From contig JASANH010001508.1 of assembly GCA_030248295.1 (NCBI GenBank), positions 744,001 to 808,000 of the forward strand: 64,000 bases of DNA, in the 5' to 3' direction. Positions 54,400 through 64,000 of the stretch are shown here, one piece after another. Under the pieces are notes generated by a model that saw only the letters and a list, made by a program, of their open reading frames with translations, had not been told where the DNA came from and did not search any database. The stretch is from Mesodorylaimus sp. YZB2_4. Its lineage: Eukaryota; Nematoda; Enoplea; Dorylaimida; Dorylaimidae. How positions within the stretch are numbered: position 1 is the stretch's first letter; each line of letters starts with the position of its first letter. Made by a program: the position numbers and the translations under genes.

Positions 54400-57110
54400 T
54401 TAACCGAGCCTCTCGAAAATGGACGTCTTTGTGGTGGTTGTCCGTTTCGCCACTAACAATCTCCTCTCGCCTCCGACGACCTTGACCACTTCATTGGTAG
54501 GTTTCGTCCCCAATCGTTGCAATGCACTCACCTTGCGTGCCATCTTGTCCGATTCGAGTCTTCCATCGTATTCGCCTGTTGTCGAAGTGACTTCAGGCGA
54601 GCCTGCAAAACTCCAGATCGCGATTCCACACGGCACCCAAAACAAAAAACAACGTACTTTCTTTGGTGCCTGAGGCAAACGATACGCTTTTTCTAAGCCT
54701 AGCTGGTAACGCGGATAGACGAAAATTGGCTCCCACTTGCTCCTCGTCATCTTCCTTCTGCTGCTTTGTCTTCACAACTGCTCCCAGTCGATCGAACACG
54801 GATTTCTGACTAGTCCCAGCCATCTGTTTCACCGAAGCAGCCTTCGTAAGTAACTGCCTGCTACGTTCGGTCGTACCCTGCGGCATATTGACACGGTATA
54901 CCACGTCGTGATCAGGCGCTGATTGTGCACGCATTCGCTTAGTCGGAACCGCAGGCGAAACAGCGGCAGCTACCTTTTTCGGAGATGCTGAAAACAAAAT
55001 AATTTTAAGTAAATGTAACCATGCGCCTATATGACAAGAAGTCCCCAAATGTCTCCTGCTGACGATATCCCAAAATCATTCTCGGAAAGAACTAGCTTTC
55101 AGCAACACATGGCGCCAGGGTTCCCACCAGTTCTTTAAGGCAAACCTCAAAGTCGAGGGACTTTCGTCCTAAAATCTGAGAACAAGCAATGTTTCGCATG
55201 GATTTACTTTCTTCTCTACTTTACTAGCTATTCATTTCACCACTTGCAGAGGGTGCCCTGACCTTGATCGCCTGAAACGCTATCAAGGGCCTCCAGCGCA
55301 TATTTTTACTTCCCCTACCCCCAAGGATGTCATGAAAAGCATGTTTCTCCATACCCCCTCAGATCAGAAGGCTTGAAAAATCCAAGTCAATCACCTCAAC
55401 TTCTTTTGAAAAAACAGCCAAAAATATAACGGTTTCTTCACCAAAATCGGTCACAGAATGAAACGCATTCGCGTATTCCCCTCTCAGCACCAGCTGCAGC
55501 TTGCACATGAATGCATTTCACACGCTGATGTTTATGCTCGAGAATACTGGCCGGCCAGAAAAATTTATTACAGGCCTAGAGAATACAAACGATGCAAACA
55601 GCAGCCTGACTGGGTAGCCTTATGTACAGTATTGCACCCTGGAGCGCATGTATTTCCTAGGGCATTCAGTAAAATATGAATATCAGATAAGCTAGCTAGA
55701 CAGTAACAGTATACCAGGAGCTTCTGCCCGAGTGGGATGAAGTCTTTGTCTCTAACTAACCTAGCATTACTGGTCATGGTTTCACTAACTAAAAATTTTT
55801 TGTGCAGAAAACTCAACTGTTTGCCAGCAACACAAACAAAGGCTTCATATTAACGTCATTTCTCAAGCGCTAGACGCAGCAGGTACCTACCATGATTGGG
55901 AAAGAATACATGCCCATTGTAAAGTATAGCTGACTGGCTGCCCATATATTATTTCACCACCTCGAACTTAAACCCCCCGTTATAAACTTTATATTTGTAT
56001 GACCCTTGTGGTCGAGTCGGTATGATTTTCGGCTTGCATGCTAAATGTCCCGGGTTCGAATCCCGATGGCCCCGATACTTTATCAAGAAAAAGTATGCGA
56101 ATAAATACTGGAGCTGAAACTTGGAGTTGGTAGGTGGCAGAATGTTCTGAATGCACGAGTCTCGGTAAGACGGGTTCCTGACGGCGCATGTGCGACGCTC
56201 ATACTTGCAGTGACCTCCGTGTGGGATGGACTGAAACTACCTTCGCCCAGTGAAGTTTGATGTCAGCCGCTCGACCCCAGGGTTGTACGAGATCCCGCAT
56301 CCTCCCCTGAGCGGGATCGACGATGAGGACCTTGCACACCTCGAATCCTGACATGCCCACTACCAGTGCGGCTGGCCGTTCCTAGAACCCACCAGCAACA
56401 CTGGATATGGCAGGGCCCGGGTAAGCTGAGAGGGAGACCGTATCGCTAGGCGTGAGGGCGGCCCAGCGGGTCGATGATGGAAGAGAGGAGTCCTTATCGT
56501 TTTGAGTGTTTGTCAGCTGGTGGAAAAACGAGCAAGGATTTGTTTAACCTTTTTGAGATGTACTGAACAGCAGCGAGACACAAAGCAAAATTTCGAGAAG
56601 CGGTGGGAAGGAACCCTGAGGACAGATAAAGCTCCATATCCACTCAAGAGTAATCTGAGGACAACCCAATCTTAGCACGCAGCAGACAATCTGGCACGTG
56701 AGCGTTCCCACCCAGTACATGTACCCCGTCTAACAATCACCCCAAGCCGTTACCTGCCACTATGGACGACGTCACAGGAACCACAGGCTTTATTTTGGGC
56801 ACCACTACAGGTACCTTCGGTGATTCCTTCACTTCGATTTCATCCTGAAATTTAAATCCTCAATCATCATTCTCAATCTGCACTTTCCAAGATCAGCATA
56901 CACTCTCACCTTATTCGCAGCCGCCTTCGCCTGTTTCAAGATAGCCAGCACATCACCGACTGCAGTGATGCCGATTTCGTTCAAGATGGCTTTAGTCAAA
57001 TCCCCAAGCATATTCCGCTGAATCCGATGTTCAAGAAATAATGACGAATACTTCGAGGCGATCTTTGGCGGCAGCCCAGCACTTTCGAAGAACTTGACCC
57101 ACGCGGACAT
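54400..57110 (-). CDS. C19orf47-like SAM-domain protein
   Basis: Four exons: 57110-56910, 56844-56754, 54987-54658, 54602-54400; 274 residues. The N-terminal SAM-like domain (1-67) reads WVKFFESAGLPP, HRIQRNMLGDLTKAILNEIG and VGDVLAILKQAK, matching the domain of human C19orf47. The C-terminal half has that protein's hallmarks: KRMRAQSAPDHDVVYRVNMP, GTTERSRQLL and three short repeats, SVFDRLG, SALQRLG and SIFERLG at the very end. The family's molecular role is not established; the repeats suggest short linear binding motifs. GTGAGT within exon 4 after MARK looks like a donor but is coding, because the RLG motif continues in frame. Intron 2 is 1.8 kb and carries a tRNA-like repeat. A TTTTCAG acceptor lies two bases before the ATG. 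Confidence 0.88.
55990..56075 (+). repeat. tRNA-like SINE head
   Basis: TGGTCGAGTCGG fits an A box and GGGTTCGAATCCC a perfect B box, spaced as in a tRNA. The flanks do not pair as a 7-bp acceptor stem, so this is more likely the head of a SINE than a working tRNA gene. The following 400 bases may be its body, but no second copy was found here. It lies in intron 2 of the C19orf47-like gene, antisense to it. Confidence 0.6.
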
Positions 57111-57503
57111 TTCTGAAAAGATAATTTGTAAGTTTTTTTTAAACCACACCATAAAGACGCATTTCATCAGCGGGCCCACTCATACTGTCTCCCTGCCCCT
57201 TCGAGTGACAAATGCCAGACTCACCTCCTGCCATGGCCCGCAATTCGTCCAAATCGCAAATAGGCTCGAAATCGTGACTGACAAGCCTGCAAGCACCGAC
57301 ATTCCAACCCCACCAAACTCTCTCAATCCAACAAGGTACGAAGAGTATCAACTCCAATCCGTCCACCACACTCCTCTCTCAGTTGTATTCCCAGTATTCG
57401 CCAAGTACAAAACGGTAATAGAAACCACACCATAGCCATCACACGACCAGGAAGGCAAGGACACAAATTGCAATCCAAAACCCCCGCACGACCCACCCTG
57501 TCA

Positions 57504-60062
57504 TCATTCCTCGAGCTCCGCTATTTCCTCTTCAAAGTGCTTGAACGAAATCGGGAAATATTTGGTGACCGAGCGTGTGACCCACCACATGACGAACGGC
57601 TGGGTCAAGGCGATGAAAAGGACAAGATATAATTTCCGTTTTCTACCTTCATCGTAGCTATTATTATCCAAAACGTACGACTTGACACTCCGGATCTAAA
57701 ATCAAAAAATTGTAAGCACAAATTTGCCTTGAACCCTATCCAAAGCATTGTCCAATCTCAACGGGAACCCAGACTTACCAAGAAGAAAACCACGGCCAGT
57801 GATGTGTATCCCAATACACAGTAATAACAAAACGAGTCACCGATTGCGTAGGCGAACAGGCTAACAATCATCCTGCCAACAACATTAGCCTCAGAATATT
57901 TTACAAATTCCAGCCACCCCTTACAACTGCATCAAAAAATCCAGTCCAGCCAAAGAGGGTCTACAATCCTATTCCAAACCTTCTACAGATCCAGCCAAAT
58001 TTTCGAATAATTTAGTCATTTCCTGCGTTACAGGTCTACCGCCTAGTATTCGAATAATCTTGATCATCCCCATTACCATCATCCACTCTATCGAGTACCC
58101 ACATCCCCCGGCCATACTTACCCAACATATTTGTATCCAGTATACGATAGAACATCCCACACGGTCAATGCGTGCGACATGCTGATTACGTATTTCGTGA
58201 GCAAGACAACAAGATTCTCAGCGAATAGCCAGGCCAACAAACTGCTCGATATCAACCCGAGCTGCTCCGGACTGAATCTGAAATAAAAATCAGCGTATCA
58301 CCATTTGGAACACGAAACAGGAAATCTGAAAATTCCCTACCTATCTTGCGTTCCCAATATCCATCCAGCAACCAAAATGTACGTAATAATGGCCATGACT
58401 AAATAAGGCAGACCAATTAAAACTTCTACAAACACAAAAAGCGAACACAACTTACGTGGTATGTACAAATCGTTGGCATTTACATCGAAACGCGGTTTCG
58501 GAGGATCGTTATCATTTCGTTCTATTACAGCCCAGTTCTGCAGGAAAAACCACACAATTTTTATCAAGTATCCAGCCAAAAATAATTACTTTATCCTTAC
58601 CGTATGAACAAATGGAAACAAAACCTTCGCTAGCTTCTTCCCAACGTAAGCATTGTCCACGTCGAAATAATGCTTCAAACGAGCCACCGAAACGACTTTC
58701 TCCAACTGAACAAACAAGAAAGTTCGTTTCATCTTTCGATCACTAAAGTTCGACAACATTCAGGATTCACAGGAGAAAAACCAGCCTTCAGTAAGGTGAA
58801 TAAATTTTTCACAAGAATTCCTCAAATGTTTAGAAAATCCTGAGTTCTACTAGGGCATATGCCATCCAGCAGAGAAAAGGCCTCCCCAGGACACGAATGT
58901 CATCAAACTGCACCGTGTCAACTTTGTGATGAAAGCCCATGACCACTAGCCCTGTGACATAATGTCCTCATCTATCCCATATTACACCTCAAGGTAATCT
59001 ATCTCATGGTTATGGTAAATCTGGGCGTGGAAGTGGGCCTTCCAAGGGCCGCTGTATATCCCTCGATAACTGTTACGACCCAAAAGTAATTTAAGCTTCC
59101 CCACCTATCCCTGACTCACTCTTTCCCTTCTCCATTTTGTACAGTAGTGCCAGGCAAAACTGCAAGTCAGACAGAACATTTGCACCCATGGATGTTGGGC
59201 GCAAATGTCTACCCATCCTCTGGCAGTCCTGTCCTGTCCGTACCTTCAGGGACCCAACCTTCATTCTGCGGTGTGGACTCCGCTCAGAGACGGCTCAACT
59301 GCACCTCCTCCAAACGCGACTCACCTTCTGCTTGCTCTGCTCAGCGAACTGTTCTCCGTACGCCCTTGCCATATTCATCATCGGCTCGGATGCTACGATA
59401 TTGGCAAAATAGGGATCATAGCCGGACCCTCCTGCCGGTGTATAATATGGCTGATAGGGTTGGAAAGACTGTTGCTGCGGTGCTGGAGGCGCATTGGACA
59501 TCGGCGGTGGATAATAGGGGGCCTGGGGCGGCACATTGTTGTACTCCGGTTGTTGCTGCTGCTGGTGATGAGGCCGATGATAAACTAGAAGCGGAAACAG
59601 CGTCAACTCAGACTGACCATAAGACACCAGGTAACTGCGGATGCCTTCACCCATATTACATCTATCACGCGGCATGAAGTAAATATGAGGATGATTATGA
59701 CGATATAGTGGTAATATATCTGCTGTAAACATGGGCGTGTCTAATTGCGTTCTCCAAAGGGCCGTTCTATATGCCTCGATAACTATTGCGATCAATAAGT
59801 AACAAAACAACCTTCCCCAAGGATAAGAGAAACAAACAATTTTTCTGGCCTTTCCAGCCCAGAATACCGAATGCCCTACCAAGCACGGCCGCATTGCAGA
59901 GCCGAGCCCCAACCATTTACCCTACTCTCATGATCACCGCACTGAATTGGGCCCCACTATATCCCTCCTCAGCAGCCATCATCGCCACCACTTCCCCCAC
60001 CTCCAGAAACTTAACGAAATTAATTACTTACTCTTTCCATTATTGAAAGACGGCGGCTCCAT
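57504..60062 (-). CDS. yif1: YIF1 homologue, ER-Golgi transport membrane protein
   Basis: Eight exons: 60062-60032, 59584-59325, 58705-58601, 58537-58456, 58425-58341, 58277-58122, 57872-57779, 57695-57504; 334 residues. YIF1 partners YIP1 and Rab GTPases in COPII vesicle traffic. The cytoplasmic N-terminus is proline/glutamine/tyrosine-rich, followed by the conserved lumen-facing entry segment NARAYGEQF-like ([16 protein letters not shown]) and the [20 protein letters not shown] block. The [14 protein letters not shown] motif comes next. Then come about five membrane helices: [20 protein letters not shown], a segment with [18 protein letters not shown], the [16 protein letters not shown] region, [10 protein letters not shown] and [19 protein letters not shown]. 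The protein ends in an acidic tail, EEEIAELEE. The first exon is only 31 bp. Introns 1 and 2 each hold a copy of the same repeat. Confidence 0.92.
58979..59820. repeat. Same repeat in YIF1 introns 1 and 2
   Basis: Copies at about 58979-59105 and 59653-59820 share GGTAAT(C/A)TAT, GGGCGTG, TTCCAAGGGCCG (with one extra base), CTGTATATCCCTCGATAACT-like and (A/G)CTTCCCCA in the same order. A fainter third copy may lie near 59930-59970 (GGGCCCCACTATATCCCTC). The family is unknown; both lie in introns of the minus-strand gene. Confidence 0.55.
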
Positions 60063-60290
60063 GACAAACCTGGTTTCAGGCCAGATATTAACAGTGTCTT
60101 GATTCAGATAATACAAGTCTGATTACCGACCGGCGACGGTGTCTCGCGAAGCACAAACGACGCGTGAAGACAACGTGGAGCCGACAGCCTGGAAAAAGCG
60201 GGAACTTGAAAATATAAGATTGTCGACTATGCAAGATAAAAGGCAATAGCCTTCCCTGTCCCAATAAAAAAAACAAGATTCATGTATATT

Positions 60291-60296
60291 TTTATT
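60291..60296 (-). terminator. Polyadenylation signal of ribosomal protein L8 gene
   Basis: TTTATT on the plus strand is AATAAA on the minus strand, 76 bases beyond the L8 stop codon, a usual distance for a short 3' UTR. The next gene (YIF1) begins 230 bases further on. Confidence 0.5.
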
Positions 60297-60371
60297 TCAA
60301 CAGTATCACTGAACCATCAAAAACTTCAACAATTCCGTACGACGCGTAATTTCTCATATTTTCATAACGCA

Positions 60372-61706
<1,335 letters not shown>

Positions 61707-62271
61707 TTCTACAAGACAATACAAAAGTTTTCTAATTTTAGCAATTTCACATTACACTATTAAATTCACTTACGAAAAACAAATTTTTCTACTTCAGTAA
61801 CCGGTCTTTATCGATCTACGAAATAAAACCAAGATAAATCGACCAAAACCAACAAAATCTAAGGAAAAGACTTGCGAGCACACCGATCCAAAGAATTGCT
61901 AGTCGAGCGTAGCTAATTTGCTATAAACAAGTGATGCTCAGGCGCGGCGAATTTGAACTTGCACGATTGCTTATGTCTAATAATTCCTCAACTTTCCCTC
62001 GTTTTTACGCTCTTACATTTCAAACTCGTATAAATCATATGCATATACACATGTCATATGCACTGGAATATACACGGAGCTGTTACACTACCATCGCAAA
62101 TCGGCACGCACTGAAAAATCGTGTCAATGAATACATGTGATAGAATATTCCATAATAAACTTATTTACACACTGAACCCAAACAAGGATGCGAAAGCCCA
62201 GAATACAGCATTTTGCACAAACCACATCGAAAACCAGGCCGAACAAAAAAATTGTCTATCTATTTACAAAG
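61707..62271. other. Intergenic between WDR26 and L8
   Basis: 565 bases between two minus-strand genes, A/T-rich. It should hold the WDR26 3' UTR and, if not in an operon, the L8 promoter. No further exon was recognised. Confidence 0.4.
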
Positions 62272-63937
62272 CTAGCATCCGCTTTCTTCGCTTCCGCTAA
62301 TTGTTCCTGATGCTAAAACGAAAAAAGCCACTTTGGTAATGGCGCAAGACAGCACACACTCTTCTTACTATGGTCATCCATTTCGATATTGGTGCTGCCG
62401 GATCCTTCGGGACCCCACACACGGACGGTGCCATCATCGCTGCACGAAACGAGCATACTCGGATCGGCTGGATTCCAACTGCATGCATTCACCACCCCAG
62501 TATGGCCACGCAATACCGCCACGGGCTCCTCTCGTTCACGATGCCACACGTACACGTTGCCATCTGGAACAAGAAAACTGTAGCAGCACAAACCTGGGAT
62601 CACCCTGTCGTGCACCCCCGCCACACAAAGCACTCGCTAGTGAGTTAGTGAAACTAGTTCTAACTATCATAAAAATAATCATCGCACACGTCAGAGCACA
62701 GGCCCCCACCCCACCACAAACTATACCCTCGCTTCCACTGGCGACGAAATCTTGATTCACGCCACCGAAACAGGAGAATATGGTGTAGACTCCTTGAGTC
62801 GTGCCGCGAAAACGTCGCACCAAAGAACGACTTTCCAAATCCCACAGGTGTACTCCTTGGTTAGCTATATTGCAAGCGGCATAACGATCCGATGCATCCA
62901 CAGTAAAATTCATCATTGAATGATCTTCTTTGATTCTAAACAAAGAAAGAATTAAAATTAAATTAAAAATACAACAACTCATCCGACTTACAAAGTTTTG
63001 TCTGTCATATCGTCAAAGCAATAGCTACGAATTCGATGATGCGTATCGGCTGCCAAAACGGTCCGGCCGTCTTTGCGGCAACGCAAGCACCGGATTCTTA
63101 TGCCTTCCCAACTCTCGACCACATTGCCGTCCAAATCCTGAACGAGTTCCGTTCACATATAAAATACACGTTACGCCCATACAAAATTTCCCACACGTCA
63201 ACTTACGCAAAGGTAAAATTGGCCTTTCGTGCCACCACACACGATCCTTTGTCCGTCCGTGCACCAGGCAACCGTGCTGATACTATCTTCCGGAGAATGG
63301 CACATTCGCACGCGCAATTCACCACGCTAGGACAGAGTGGGCGTTAGAACACCTCCAAGCTAAGGACCGACACAGAACTGATACATCTCTCCCAGACGAG
63401 GCCTAACTTCTGCCCATATCTCACTTCAAACTCACCTCCACATCCCAAATCCACATATCCGGCCCATCTTCCTGGCCAACGACGGCCAAATAATGATCAT
63501 CCGGTGACCAAGCAACGAACGAAGCGCCGTACGTGTGACCATCAAAAGCGGGCCGGTGCTTGAATCGCTTCGTAATCGGGTCCATTTCCCAAATAATGAC
63601 CGAAGCATCTTTCGAGGCAGTGGCCAGATATCGACCGCTGTGAGAGAATTGACAAAACCAAACCTCGTCGCTGTGATTTGTCAAAATCTGGCGCGTATCG
63701 ACTGGAAATGTTTGCCTAAAACAAAATAGGTTCATTGTACGTACAAATAACATACGCACAGACAAGAAACCAAGCCCTACCTGCCGCAGGAATGGTCCGT
63801 TAGCGCAGAATGAGTGTGCATGGCCAACGGCACACCGGTATTGTGCAACGGACAACGAATTCTTTGCATCTCTAACGCTTGTTGCAATAGTATTTCCAAA
63901 CGCCGTGGCGGCAACATGACGGAAGCCGGTAGGTAAC
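62272..63937 (-). CDS. wdr26: WDR26/GID7 homologue, 3' part (5' end outside window)
   Basis: Seven exons seen: 63937-63781, 63715-63436, 63326-63207, 63137-62992, 62935-62727, 62563-62369, 62312-62272. The gene continues upstream past base 64000. WDR26 is the GID7-like subunit of the CTLH/GID E3 ubiquitin ligase. The end of the helical N-terminal part ([20 protein letters not shown]) is followed by WD40 repeats: [87 protein letters not shown] and [18 protein letters not shown]. The protein ends in [12 protein letters not shown] if the last intron (GTAAGA donor) is spliced; reading through gives a different 15-residue end. The 22-base gap before 63937 is too short to be an intron from adjacent sequence, so the preceding exon is off-window. 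Confidence 0.93.
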
Positions 63938-64000
63938 CTGAAATGGTCCAACTTAAGACCCGGGATAGGCACACGCTGATATGAGCTGGCTGGTTCAACC

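Noticed and set aside
55990-56075. A functional tRNA gene
   Set aside because: Good A and B boxes but the ends do not form an acceptor stem; treated as a SINE head.
63938-64000. Coding exon of WDR26 directly upstream of 63937
   Set aside because: Would require a 22-base intron; the sequence ends in a normal TTTCAG acceptor, so the preceding exon is outside the window.

Overview
This window reads as animal DNA with many short introns (about 50-200 bp, T-rich acceptors ending TTTCAG). It is most likely from a nematode. Three things support that: degenerate TTAGGC hexamers (the nematode telomere unit) in an intron near 2.7 kb; three separate major-sperm-protein (MSP) domain genes; and a compact SH2-tyrosine kinase of the Fer/SPE-8 type that is expanded in nematodes. 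The intron-rich genes and a Jagged-type Notch ligand with a VWC domain hint at a lineage other than Caenorhabditis. That last point is inference, and the species cannot be named from the sequence.

Layout. 0-10.5 kb (all minus strand): a decayed LINE tail, an MSP gene with a frameshift, an intact MSP gene, an SH2-kinase gene and a BAR-domain gene. 10.7-11.1 kb: a tRNA-derived SINE. 11.8-18.3 kb (+): a nine-exon coiled-coil gene of unknown function, with a MITE and a 2.5 kb intron. 19.3-21.1 kb (-): a FoxA/PHA-4 forkhead gene. 21-25 kb: no gene seen. 25.2-25.7 kb (+): a UBE2L3-type E2. 26-27.1 kb: SINE and MITE cluster. 27.8-30.5 kb (+): COQ6. 32.6-39.4 kb: two paralogous cysteine-rich type I membrane protein genes, head to head. 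43.4-45.0 kb: a decayed PRPP synthetase gene (-) and a third MSP gene (+). 45.2-46.1 kb: an element bounded by long inverted repeats. 47.8-53.9 kb (+): a short Jagged/Serrate-type Notch ligand. 54.4-64 kb (all minus): C19orf47-like SAM protein, YIF1, ribosomal protein L8 and the 3' part of WDR26, closely spaced head to tail.

How the parts relate. The MSP genes and the SPE-8-like kinase suggest sperm biology for the left end. The 54-64 kb block is a run of housekeeping genes (ubiquitin ligase subunit, ribosome, ER-Golgi transport) with the spacing of a nematode operon. FoxA and the Notch ligand are developmental regulators that probably sit here independently. The least explained object is the head-to-head pair at 32.6-39.4 kb. 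Both members have a signal peptide, an 11-cysteine module and one membrane helix, and all seven shared introns match in position and phase. Only one keeps a long cytoplasmic region of about 550 residues; the other is cut short after the membrane and carries a one-base deletion. I could not assign the pair to a known family.

Exon boundaries were read by eye from reading frame, splice signals and protein family expectations. For each complete gene the phases were checked to sum correctly unless an exception is stated.
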